Shown: positions 17,430 through 25,605 of the stretch, in pieces
Layout: every line of letters begins with the position of its first letter
Numbering within the stretch: position 1 is the first letter of the stretch
Assembly: GCA_944320015.1 (NCBI GenBank)
Contig: CALUFO010000020.1
Location: 1 to 47,960 of the forward strand
DNA from: an uncultured Barnesiella sp.
Lineage (GTDB): Bacteria; Bacteroidota; Bacteroidia; Bacteroidales; Barnesiellaceae
Direction of reading: 5' to 3'
DNA: 47,960 nt
Made by a program: the position numbers and the translations under genes
Notes under the pieces: generated by a model
What the model saw: the letters and a program-made list of their open reading frames with translations, nothing else
Databases searched by the model: none
Told to the model about the DNA's origin: nothing

Positions 17430-17776
17430 CAAAGTTCTTGTTTCCCAACATATTCAAAGAGAAGGTAATAATAACAAAATCTTACCTCTGTAACCTACAA
17501 AAAAACAAGTCTATGGAAAATCACGGGGAACCTCTCCCCTCTGCGGCACTGGCGCAACACAGAGGAAAAGTGTAGGTACTTCCACCTTCCCCTCAGGCTG
17601 CAACAGGAAATTGTTCTCGCCTTCCTTTCTTTTAAATCCCCTCTTTGCTCGTAGCGGGAGTTACATTTAAACTCCTCCTCTGTGTTTGAGGAGAATATCG
17701 CCCGAAGCCTACGACACATGAAAATTGCTCCGGGTTAAAAATTCTCATTTTTTTACCTATTTAGACTAAAAATAGC
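17430..17776. other. Gene-free gap between pnp and rpoN with several inverted repeats
   Basis: No gene I can support lies here. The stretch holds an 11-base inverted repeat AACACAGAGGA (17556-17566) / TCCTCTGTGTT (17676-17686), a hairpin GGAGTT-ACATTTA-AACTCC and another CTCCTC-TGTGTTT-GAGGAG that competes with it. A 74-codon minus-strand ORF (17495-17719) is rich in Arg and Cys and matches no family I know. It could be a repeat-derived relic, an undescribed structured RNA, or spacer. Confidence 0.4.
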
Positions 17777-17784
17777 TATCTTCG
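17777..17784 (+). promoter_or_regulatory. -7-like element for the rpoN operon
   Basis: TATCTTCG differs from TAnnTTTG only at one T-to-C position and lies 21 bases before the rpoN ATG. The same variant precedes the 194-residue FKBP gene (28387-28394) and the S41 protease gene (46805-46812). Confidence 0.4.
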
Positions 17785-17805
17785 TTTGCAAATCGATCTC
17801 GGCCT

Positions 17806-19275
17806 ATGGCAACCCTCAAACAGCAGTTACAACAAAAGTTACAACAGAAACTTTCGCCCCAACAAATACAGTTGATTCGCCTTCTCGAACTCACCGAAAT
17901 CGAGTTTGAAGAACGTGTGCAACAGGAGTTGGTCGATAACCCGGCCTTGGAAGAGGGGCGGGAAGAAAGCCTCGACAGCCTGCACGAATTCGATTCCAAC
18001 GTCGATGAAGACGGGAACCCGGGCGAGTCGGCCGAAGAACTCACCTTGGGAGACTACCGCGATGAAGACGATATTCCCGATTATCGCCTCGAAGCCGATA
18101 ATTTCTCGAAAAAAGACCAGAAAGAGGAAATCCCGTTTGTCTCGGCCTCGTCGTTCCACGACTTTCTCGAAAGCCAGCTGGGAGAAATCCCCCTCGACGA
18201 AACCGACCAGCAAATCGCCCAATATATCATTGGAAATATCGACGACAACGGCTATCTGCAAAGACCTATACAAGCCATCTCGGACGACCTTATTTTTCAA
18301 GTGGGACTGGACGTACCCGTGAGCCGGGTCAAAGACATTCTGCAGATGATACAAGAGTTCGAGCCTGCCGGCGTAGGCGCCTCGAACCTACGGGAATGCC
18401 TGTTGCTGCAACTGGAACGCCACGAAGGAACCCCAGCCAACCTGCTGGCCTATAAGATCGTCGACCAAATGTTTGATGAATTTTCCAAGAAACATTACGA
18501 CAAAATCATGCGCCAATGCAATGTCGGAGAAGAAGAGCTCAAACAAGCCATACGGGAAATCACCCTGCTCAACCCCAAGCCCGGCAGCGCATGGAATAAC
18601 AGCTACTCGGGAAACTCAGAACACCACATTATCCCCGATTTCTACGTCGAAGCCCAAGACGGAGAACTCTCTATCGGGCTGAACAACACCAATGTCCCCG
18701 AATTGCATGTGAGCCGAGACTACAAAGATATGCTCGCCGACTACTCCTCGAACAAACAGAATCAAACCCGCGAAAAACGCGACGCGCTCTTGTTTGTCAA
18801 GCAAAAACTCGACGCCGCACAATGGTTTGTCAATGCGGTCAAGCAACGGCAAGAGACCTTGCTCTCCACAATCAAAGTTATCGTAGAGTTGCAAAAAGAG
18901 TTTTTCCTCACCGGCGACGAACGCAAACTCAAACCCATGATCCTGAAAGATGTCGCCGAACGCACCGGATACGATATCTCGACCATTTCGAGAGCCAGCA
19001 ACAGCAAATATGTTCAAACCAATTTCGGCATTTACCCGTTGAAATACTTCTTCTCCGAATCCATGCAAAACGATGCGGGCGAAGAGGTGTCCACCAAAGA
19101 AATCAAACGGTTGCTGCAAGAATTGGTCGAGCACGAGGACAAACGGAAACCCCTCTCGGACGACCGCCTGTGCGAACTCCTGCAACAAAAAGGGTATCCG
19201 ATTGCCCGACGCACCGTAGCCAAATACCGGGAACAGCTATCCATACCGGTAGCCCGGCTACGAAAAGAGATTTAA
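17806..19275 (+). CDS. rpoN: RNA polymerase sigma-54 factor
   Basis: Directs core polymerase to -24/-12 promoters that need an AAA+ enhancer-binding activator. The 489 residues show the Gln-rich region I (LKQQLQQKLQQKLSPQQIQL, then LELTEIEFEERVQQELVDNP), an acidic region II, the core-binding region, and the C-terminal RpoN box ARRTVAKYRE in IARRTVAKYREQLSIP. No activator or -24/-12 promoter was recognised in the window, so its targets lie elsewhere. It heads a five-gene operon with gaps of 26, 9, 27 and 28 bases. Confidence 0.97.
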   Translation: MATLKQQLQQKLQQKLSPQQIQLIRLLELTEIEFEERVQQELVDNPALEEGREESLDSLHEFDSNVDEDGNPGESAEELTLGDYRDEDDIPDYRLEADNFSKKDQKEEIPFVSASSFHDFLESQLGEIPLDETDQQIAQYIIGNIDDNGYLQRPIQAISDDLIFQVGLDVPVSRVKDILQMIQEFEPAGVGASNLRECLLLQLERHEGTPANLLAYKIVDQMFDEFSKKHYDKIMRQCNVGEEELKQAIREITLLNPKPGSAWNNSYSGNSEHHIIPDFYVEAQDGELSIGLNNTNVPELHVSRDYKDMLADYSSNKQNQTREKRDALLFVKQKLDAAQWFVNAVKQRQETLLSTIKVIVELQKEFFLTGDERKLKPMILKDVAERTGYDISTISRASNSKYVQTNFGIYPLKYFFSESMQNDAGEEVSTKEIKRLLQELVEHEDKRKPLSDDRLCELLQQKGYPIARRTVAKYREQLSIPVARLRKEI

Positions 19276-19301
19276 AAACCAAACGAAAACCTACACGACA
19301 C

Positions 19302-19916
19302 ATGAAACTTTTGGCCACGGTATTCTCGACCCTATTTCACCCACTGCTCATGCCCACCTACGGCATCGCCATCGCACTATTCACCTCGTATATGCGCATC
19401 TTCGGCGACCGATTGCTGGGGCTTCTCATCATAGGCGTGCTGCTCACCACCTGCATTTTGCCGGCGTTGGGCATATTCATTCTTTATAAAACGGGATACA
19501 TCAGCGATTTCAGGTTGCACAAGCGCACCGAACGCACCGTCCCCTACATCATCAACTTCGTGTGCTATATCGCCTGCTACCTTTACCTCTACCGGTTCGG
19601 AATCCCCAACTGGATTCTCTCGTTTGTCGCCGGAGCCATCATCTCGCTCATCATCTCGCTGTTTATCAACCGATATTGGAAGATAAGCGCCCACATGGTG
19701 GCCGCCGGGTCCATGGTCACACTCGTCTTTCTGATGAGTTTCTACAAGCTGATGCTTTCCCCCTACATATTTCCCTTGCAAGCGGGCTCGATCCTGCTCG
19801 CCGGCGTGATAGGTTCCTCCCGTATTTTGCTCAAACGTCACACCCTCGGGCAGGTGGGAGCGGGATTTGTATTGGGTATCGCCTGTTGCGGAACTTTATT
19901 CTTCCTCTTTATATAA
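19302..19916 (+). CDS. PAP2-like integral membrane protein
   Basis: A 204-residue protein with about six hydrophobic segments. The pattern HKRTERTVPY followed by KISAHMVAAGS and a final RHTLGQVGAG resembles a degenerate type 2 phosphatidic acid phosphatase core: KxxxxxxRP-like, then SxHxxxxxG-like, then SRxxxxxH...D-like with the last motif weak. Members dephosphorylate lipid pyrophosphates or phosphatidate. The third motif lacks the usual Asp-paired His, so activity is uncertain. The reading frame is open further upstream, but within rpoN; the ATG at 19302 is 26 bases after the rpoN stop. Confidence 0.65.
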   Translation: MKLLATVFSTLFHPLLMPTYGIAIALFTSYMRIFGDRLLGLLIIGVLLTTCILPALGIFILYKTGYISDFRLHKRTERTVPYIINFVCYIACYLYLYRFGIPNWILSFVAGAIISLIISLFINRYWKISAHMVAAGSMVTLVFLMSFYKLMLSPYIFPLQAGSILLAGVIGSSRILLKRHTLGQVGAGFVLGIACCGTLFFLFI

Positions 19917-19925
19917 TTAATCGTT

Positions 19926-20432
19926 ATGAAACCTATTGTAAGTATAATCATGGGGAGTACATCGGATCTCCCTATCATGGAAAAAGCGGCCAAGCTGCTC
20001 GATGAATGCGAAATCCCCTTCGAGATGCTCGCCCTCTCGGCGCATCGCACTCCGGCCGAAGTCGAGGAGTTTGCCAAAAATGCCAAAAACCGAGGCATCA
20101 AAGTAATTATCGCCGCCGCTGGTATGGCGGCTCACCTGCCCGGAGTCATCGCTGCCATGACTCCGCTGCCGGTAATCGGAGTCCCTATCAAATCGGGCAT
20201 GGAAGGTCTCGACGCTCTGCTCGCCATCGTGCAGATGCCTCCCGGAATACCCGTAGCGACCGTAGGGATAAACGCCTCGCTCAACGCAGCCATTCTCGCC
20301 ACCCAAATTCTGGCCAACGGCGACGAGGCTGTCGCCGCCAAAGTCGAAGCCTACAAAGCCAGACTGGCACAAAAAATCGTAGCCGCCAACCGGGAACTCG
20401 CCGAGGTGAAATACAAGTTCAAAACCAACTGA
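19926..20432 (+). CDS. purE: 5-(carboxyamino)imidazole ribonucleotide mutase
   Basis: Purine pathway step converting N5-CAIR to CAIR. The 168-residue class I PurE shows [17 protein letters not shown] at the start, the active-site [17 protein letters not shown], and [18 protein letters not shown] with the PurE loop. Its partner PurK is not in the window. It begins 9 bases after the PAP2-like stop and is 27 bases from ispG. Confidence 0.97.
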   Translation: MKPIVSIIMGSTSDLPIMEKAAKLLDECEIPFEMLALSAHRTPAEVEEFAKNAKNRGIKVIIAAAGMAAHLPGVIAAMTPLPVIGVPIKSGMEGLDALLAIVQMPPGIPVATVGINASLNAAILATQILANGDEAVAAKVEAYKARLAQKIVAANRELAEVKYKFKTN

Positions 20433-20459
20433 CACCCAAAACCGTTCCGTTTCTTTATC

Positions 20460-22271
20460 ATGGATTACTACAATTATCATCGTCGCCAAAGCAGTATCGT
20501 ACACATCGGGGAGACTCCGCTCGGAGGAGAATATCCCATACGCATACAGTCGATGACCAATACCTCGACCCTCGATACCACAGGAAGCGTAGAACAGTCT
20601 ATCCGCATCATTCAAGCCGGAGCCGATTATGTGAGGCTCACCGCACAAGGGGTGAGAGAGGCCGAAAACCTCGGTGAAATCAAACAGGAATTAGTCACCC
20701 GAGGCTATCACACACCCCTCGTCGCCGACATTCATTTCAACCCCAAAGCGGCCGACGCGGCGGCCTGTACCGTAGATAAAGTGCGCATAAACCCGGGCAA
20801 CTTCGTGGACAGCGCCCGCACCTTCAAACAACTCGACTACACCGACGACGAATACGCTGCCGAGCTGAAACGGCTCAGGGAACGGTTCGTCGCATTCCTG
20901 AACATCTGCAAGGAGCATCACACCGCCATTCGACTGGGTGTAAACCACGGCTCCCTCTCCGACCGCATCATGAGCCGCTACGGCGACACACCCGAGGGTA
21001 TGGTCGAATCGTGCATGGAGTTCTTGAGAATCTGCCGGGAAGAAAACTTCAACGACGTAGTCATCTCGATCAAAGCCTCCAACACGGTGGTCATGGTGCA
21101 AACCGTGCGGTTGCTCATCAACCGAATGGATTCAGAGGGCATGAACTATCCGCTGCATCTGGGCGTTACCGAAGCCGGTGACGGAGAAGACGGACGCATA
21201 AAATCGGCCGTAGGCATAGGCACACTGCTCGCCGACGGAATCGGCGACACCATAAGGGTTTCGTTGAGCGAAGCTCCCGAAGCCGAAATCCCCGTCGCCC
21301 GCAAGTTAGTCGACTATATCACGGCAAGAGTCGGGCATGCCCCTATCTCGGCTCCTCCCATCACCCTCGAACAAATCGCTGCCCGACAAAGGAGCGCATG
21401 CGAAATAATAGGCGGAGGACAGCAACCTGTCGTCATTGCCGACGGGGAACCCAAAGGCGAAGCGAAAGCCGATTTCTACTACACCCGTGACAAAGCGGCA
21501 ACCGGGGAAACCCGCCACATTGTCGATCAAGCCTATTACCACGGCGAGGCCAATACCTACCCGCTATTCCGAATGAGCGAGTTGGCCGCCTTGAAAGAAA
21601 CCGACGCCCCCATTCGTTTCCTGCAAATCGACACAGCCGAGTTGTCGGAAAGCCTCCTCTCCCCGCTCGCCTCAGAAACCGGCGTCGTGCTTATCCTTTC
21701 GTCGCATCATACCAATCCGGTGGGCGACATTCGCGCCGCCTTGGTACGACTTACCCAAGTCGGCAGCAAAGCGCCGGTCGTACTGAGGGCCGATTTCCGG
21801 GAAGCCGATAGCGAAGACCTGCAAGTGAAAGCCGGTGCCGACTTCGGCCCCTTCCTGCTCGACAACCTCATCGACGGCATATACCTCCGCAACGAAGGTG
21901 CGATTCCGGCTCGGAATCTCGTCGACTACATGTTCACGATTCTACAAGCCGCTCGCAAGCGGTTCAGCAAAACCGAATATATATCCTGCCCGAGTTGCGG
22001 GCGCACCATGTTTGACCTGCAAACGACAATAGCCCGCGTCAAAGCGGCCACATCGCATCTCACCGGCCTCAAAATAGGCATTATGGGATGTGTCGTAAAC
22101 GGCCCCGGCGAAATGGCCGACGCCGACTATGGCTATGTGGGCGCCGGCCGAAACCGGGTGAGCCTCTACAAAGGGAAAGTGTGTATCGAAAAAAATATAC
22201 CCGAGGAGCAAGCTATCGAAAAACTCATCGCCCTCATCAAAACCAACGGCGACTGGGTCGACCCCGAGTGA
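20460..22271 (+). CDS. ispG: 4-hydroxy-3-methylbut-2-enyl diphosphate synthase, long form
   Basis: Iron-sulfur enzyme of the MEP isoprenoid pathway; reduces MEcPP to HMBPP. It is 603 residues, against about 370 in E. coli, because of the inserted second barrel-like domain seen in plants, Chlorobi and Bacteroidetes. The TIM barrel starts with GGEYPIRIQSMTNTSTLDT. The [4Fe-4S] ligands are C510 and C513 (CPSCGRTMFDL) and C544 (GIMGCVVNGPGE), with the conserved Glu of GPGE. The product feeds the polyprenyl synthase found at 33 kb. Confidence 0.97.
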   Translation: MDYYNYHRRQSSIVHIGETPLGGEYPIRIQSMTNTSTLDTTGSVEQSIRIIQAGADYVRLTAQGVREAENLGEIKQELVTRGYHTPLVADIHFNPKAADAAACTVDKVRINPGNFVDSARTFKQLDYTDDEYAAELKRLRERFVAFLNICKEHHTAIRLGVNHGSLSDRIMSRYGDTPEGMVESCMEFLRICREENFNDVVISIKASNTVVMVQTVRLLINRMDSEGMNYPLHLGVTEAGDGEDGRIKSAVGIGTLLADGIGDTIRVSLSEAPEAEIPVARKLVDYITARVGHAPISAPPITLEQIAARQRSACEIIGGGQQPVVIADGEPKGEAKADFYYTRDKAATGETRHIVDQAYYHGEANTYPLFRMSELAALKETDAPIRFLQIDTAELSESLLSPLASETGVVLILSSHHTNPVGDIRAALVRLTQVGSKAPVVLRADFREADSEDLQVKAGADFGPFLLDNLIDGIYLRNEGAIPARNLVDYMFTILQAARKRFSKTEYISCPSCGRTMFDLQTTIARVKAATSHLTGLKIGIMGCVVNGPGEMADADYGYVGAGRNRVSLYKGKVCIEKNIPEEQAIEKLIALIKTNGDWVDPE

Positions 22272-22299
22272 GGCTCCTTGCCTGCCCTCTGTTTGAAAT

Positions 22300-23670
22300 A
22301 TGAGAAACAAGAACGATATTCACAAAGAACTGGCCACCCTTCCCGTGGGGAAACTCTTGTGGAAGTACTCTGTACCTGCCATTGTCGGCACGATGGTCAT
22401 GTCGCTTTACAATGTCATCGACCGGATTTTCATCGGACAAGGCGTAGGAGCCGACGCAATCTCGGGATTGGCGCTCACCTTTCCCATTATGTCGCTCTCG
22501 GGAGCCGTGGGTATGCTGGTGGGATTGGGCGCCTCGGCACGCATCTCGATCGTTTTAGGACAAGACGACAAAGTCAAAGCCGAGAAAATTTTAGCCAACA
22601 GCCTCATCTTGTCATTATCGTTCGCATGCTGTTACCTCACCTTTTTCGCCATTTACATGGACGATATTTTGCGCAGTTTCGGCGGCAGCGAGCGCACCAT
22701 ACCCTATGCCCGTGAGTTTCTCATCTACATCATGCCCGGCATGCTCTGCACCAACCTGTGTTACAGTTTCAACAACATGATGCGCGCCTCGGGCTATCCC
22801 GGCAAAGCCATGTACACGATGCTTATAGGCGCTTTCTCGAACCTCATTCTCGCCCCCATTTTCATTTTCGGGCTCGACTTGGGCATCAAGGGAGCGGCCA
22901 TAGCCACCGACATAGCCATGGCTATCTCGATGCTATTCGTCATGGCTCATTTCTTCAACCGCAACAGTGAACTACGCTTTCACCGCAGATATTTCAAACT
23001 CGAATGGGGTATCCTCTTCAACATCGTCTCCATAGGATTGGCTCCGTTTTTGGTCAATGTGGCCAGCAGTGTCATCAATGCGATTATCAACACCTCGCTA
23101 TACCGATATGGCGGCGACGAGGCGATAGGCGCGTTCGGCATTTTCAACAGCTATGCCACACTGGTGGTCATGCTCATTATAGGGCTATGCCAAGGCATGC
23201 AGCCCATCGTAGGTTATAATTACGGAGCCGGGCACTACTCCCGCATGAAAAGAGCGTTTCTCCTCACGGCGATAGTAGCGACGATATGCAGTACAATCGG
23301 GTGGATAGGCTCTACTTTCTTGCCTTATTACATCATACGGGCATTCACCACCGACGCCCAACTTATCGATGTCGCCATACACGGTATGCGCATTGCCATG
23401 GGAGTATTTCCTATCGTAGGGGTTCAAATTGTCACCACCAACCTGTTCCAATCCTTAGGCATGGCCTCCAAGTCAATTTTCCTCAGCCTCACCCGGCAAG
23501 TCATCTTCCTCATTCCCTTATTACTCATTTTCCCCCACATATATGGGCTGAATGGTGTATGGGGTGCCATGCCTGTATCCGATGCGATAGCGACCGCCAT
23601 AACGCTGCTGATGCTTTGGAGCGCCAATAAAAAGTTAAGAGGCAACGAATCTGCATGCACACGAGAATAA
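22300..23670 (+). CDS. MATE family efflux transporter
   Basis: A 456-residue multidrug/toxin extrusion protein with about twelve membrane helices in two halves: the first with YSVPAIVGTMVMSLYNVIDR and GADAISGLALTFPIM, the second with VGYNYGAGHYSRMKRAF. It probably exports cationic or organic compounds using Na+ or H+; the substrate cannot be read from sequence. It is the last gene of the rpoN operon; a strong hairpin follows directly after the stop. Confidence 0.92.
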   Translation: MRNKNDIHKELATLPVGKLLWKYSVPAIVGTMVMSLYNVIDRIFIGQGVGADAISGLALTFPIMSLSGAVGMLVGLGASARISIVLGQDDKVKAEKILANSLILSLSFACCYLTFFAIYMDDILRSFGGSERTIPYAREFLIYIMPGMLCTNLCYSFNNMMRASGYPGKAMYTMLIGAFSNLILAPIFIFGLDLGIKGAAIATDIAMAISMLFVMAHFFNRNSELRFHRRYFKLEWGILFNIVSIGLAPFLVNVASSVINAIINTSLYRYGGDEAIGAFGIFNSYATLVVMLIIGLCQGMQPIVGYNYGAGHYSRMKRAFLLTAIVATICSTIGWIGSTFLPYYIIRAFTTDAQLIDVAIHGMRIAMGVFPIVGVQIVTTNLFQSLGMASKSIFLSLTRQVIFLIPLLLIFPHIYGLNGVWGAMPVSDAIATAITLLMLWSANKKLRGNESACTRE

Positions 23671-23671
23671 A

Positions 23672-23706
23672 AAAGCGGATTTGCCCTCGACAGGCAAACC
23701 CGCTTT
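23672..23706. terminator. Bidirectional terminator between the MATE and Lrp/AsnC genes
   Basis: AAAGCGGATTTGCC pairs with GGCAAACCCGCTTT (14 bases, one mismatch) around a 7-base loop, with A/T runs on both sides. It serves both convergent genes. Confidence 0.9.
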
Positions 23707-23725
23707 CGATACTTCCAAAAAATCT

Positions 23726-24187
23726 TTATTCCTTCATGACCGGAATTTCCCGGTTCATGCTTTGCTCCAAAGAAATGAGCGTTTCGGTCGAAACGACTCC
23801 GTGGATATGCTGTATCTTATCGTTGAGCAATTCCATCAAATGCTCGTTGTCACGGGCATATAGTTTGCAAAGCATAGTATAGGGGCCCGTGGTAAAATGA
23901 CACTCTACCACCTCGGGAATCTTTTCGAGTTCGGGAACGACATCACGATACATCGAACCCTTCTCCAACTTCACCCCTATATAGGTACAAGTCCTGAATC
24001 CCAACGATTTGGGATTTACATGATACCCCGAACCGGTAATCACATGCATATCGATCATGCGTTGTATGCGCTGATGAATTGCCGCACGGGAAACTCCACA
24101 TTCGGCAGCCACATCCTTCGACGGGATACGGGCATTGCGCATAATAATTTCCAGAATTTGGCGATCAAGGTTATCTATCTTTTCCAT
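23726..24187 (-). CDS. Lrp/AsnC family transcriptional regulator
   Basis: A 153-residue regulator. The N-terminal winged helix-turn-helix (DRQILEIIMRNARIPSKD, then AAIHQRIQRMIDMHVI) is followed by a RAM ligand-binding domain (CTYIGVKLEKGSMYRD...). Such proteins sense amino acids and control their metabolism; the effector and targets are unknown. A -7 element TATTTTTG lies at 24218-24225 on the minus strand. It is transcribed away from the broken TetR/ABC locus and is unlikely to regulate it. Confidence 0.93.
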   Translation of the reverse strand: MEKIDNLDRQILEIIMRNARIPSKDVAAECGVSRAAIHQRIQRMIDMHVITGSGYHVNPKSLGFRTCTYIGVKLEKGSMYRDVVPELEKIPEVVECHFTTGPYTMLCKLYARDNEHLMELLNDKIQHIHGVVSTETLISLEQSMNREIPVMKE

Positions 24188-24393
24188 AGAACTTTATTTA
24201 CATAAATCATTTTGCGACAAAAATATCATTTCTTTTTGAATATACAACTATATTTTAGCTATTTTTTTGACAAAAAGATAGCCCGAAAAAATTTTACCCC
24301 TCCACTTCGATATACTCTCCCCGTGTTTTTCCTCGACACACAAGCGTGTCACCCCTATCTGTTTGTGAAAAATTTGTTAAAACCCATTCCTCC

Positions 24394-24425
24394 TATTGAC
24401 AATTTCTCGCAAGTTAGTTACAATT
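24394..24425 (+). promoter_or_regulatory. Promoter of the tetR remnant
   Basis: A TTG near 24395 is followed by about 20 bases and TACAATTG (24418-24425), one base from TAnnTTTG. The predicted start falls inside the operator at 24430-24445. Confidence 0.5.
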
Positions 24426-24429
24426 GCAA

Positions 24430-24445
24430 TTAACAGAACTGTTAA
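24430..24445 (+). promoter_or_regulatory. Candidate TetR operator
   Basis: TTAACAG-AA-CTGTTAA is a perfect 7+7 inverted repeat over the predicted transcription start and 14 bases before the tetR ATG. A palindrome AATTGCAATT (24422-24431) touches it. The position fits autoregulation by a TetR dimer. Confidence 0.55.
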
Positions 24446-24459
24446 ATAAACTGTTTCAT

Positions 24460-24590
24460 ATGGACTCGAAAAAAACAACCAATAGGAGAAAAAACACCGA
24501 AGGGGCTGTCATGTCCGCAGCCGAAGAACTATTTTTAGAAAAAGGATACTCGCTGGCGACAACCACTGAAATAGCCCGTCGTGCAGATTA
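24460..24590 (+). pseudogene. TetR family repressor, truncated after the start of its HTH
   Basis: The first 40 or so codons encode a normal TetR N-terminus: NTEGAVMSAAEELFLEKGYS then LATTTEIARRA. The sequence should continue through the recognition helix (typically GVSKGTLYHYF) and the ligand domain. Instead, from about 24581-24590, it reads into an ABC-2 permease in a different frame (+1), giving nonsense until a stop at 24762. The repressor can neither bind DNA properly nor dimerise. The break coincides with GTCGTGCAG, which makes sense both as the end of TetR (RRA) and as the permease codons V-V-Q. Confidence 0.85.
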
Positions 24591-25585
24591 TACTGTTTGG
24601 CTTTGCGGTGAGCACCGAAGTCCACCATGTGCGAGTCGACATCGTAGGCGATATGCAAGACCCCGCCGTGAGGCAAATAGCCAACCGTATAGACCAAAAC
24701 CCCTATCTGCGTATAGCCGCCGTGTACGAATCGCCCATCGCCGTATCGGAACGGTTTCGTAAGGGCGAATCGGATGTCGCCGTTTGTTTCGAACGCGACT
24801 TCGACGAGCGGCTGCACCATTACGGGAAAGCCTCCGTTCGCTTGCTCGGCGACGGCTCCGACCCCAATACGGCTCAAATTATCACCAACTATGTAAACGG
24901 CGTGCTATCCGAGGCACAAACCGATTTGAATGGGGCAGACCAATCCTCGTTCCCCCATGTGCAGTATATGTACAATCCGGCCGTACTCTCCTCCTACAAC
25001 TTCGTTCCCGGTGTAATGGGGTTGATTCTAATGTTGGTCTGCTCCATGATGACCGCCATATCCATCGTCCGTGAAAAGGAGAGTGGAACGATGGAGCTAC
25101 TTCTCGTTTCGCCCATACGTCCCGTGGGGGTGATTATCAGCAAAGCGATTCCCTATTTGGCCCTGTCGCTGGTCAACTTAGCTACGATTCTATTGCTCTC
25201 CCGCTTTGTCCTCGGTGTGCCGCTGCGGGGCAATTTAGCTATTTTGTTAGGCGTTTCGATACTATTTATCCTTGCCTCTCTCGGTGTAGGGCTGCTCATT
25301 TCGGTTATTTCGTCCACACAGAAAACAGCCCTGCTGATTTCGGGTATGGGGCTGACCATGCCTACAATGATTTTTTCGGGTATCATATTCCCTTGCGAGA
25401 GTATGCCTGTGATCTTGCAATATTTCTCCGACATTATTCCAGCCAAATGGTACATCATCATGGTGAAAAAAGTGATGATCGAGGGAGTGGGCGTCGCATA
25501 CATTTATGAAGAATTTCTGATTTTGTTGGCCATGACCATATTCCTGCTGGCCATCAGTGTAAAGTTGTTTAAACGGCGATTATAA
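24581..25585 (+). pseudogene. ABC-2 type permease lacking its N-terminus (YbhS/YhhJ-like)
   Basis: Encodes 334 residues of a drug/lipid exporter permease: VQIILFGFAVSTE, a periplasmic domain, FVPGVMGLILMLVCSMMTA, IVREKESGTMELLLVSPI and several further helices to a natural C-terminus. Homologues begin about 25-30 residues earlier with a cytoplasmic helix and most of the first membrane segment. Both are missing because the sequence is fused at the tetR scar. A GTG at 24581 could start translation, but the first helix would be cut. The next in-frame ATG (24653) would remove it entirely. Probably non-functional or altered. The companion ATPase, membrane-fusion protein and TolC genes are absent. 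Confidence 0.8.
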
Positions 25586-25605
25586 TCAAGAAGGAGGAGT
25601 GTTCT

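Noticed and set aside
15873-17432. Minus-strand open frame of 519 codons
   Set aside because: Antisense to pnp; codon bias on the other strand explains the lack of stops.
17495-17719. 74-codon ORF between pnp and rpoN
   Set aside because: No family, odd composition rich in Arg and Cys, no promoter; kept only as part of the gap finding.
24424-24762. A 112-codon ORF that looks like a short TetR protein
   Set aside because: Only the first third is TetR; the rest is permease sequence read in the wrong frame. Treated as a pseudogene.
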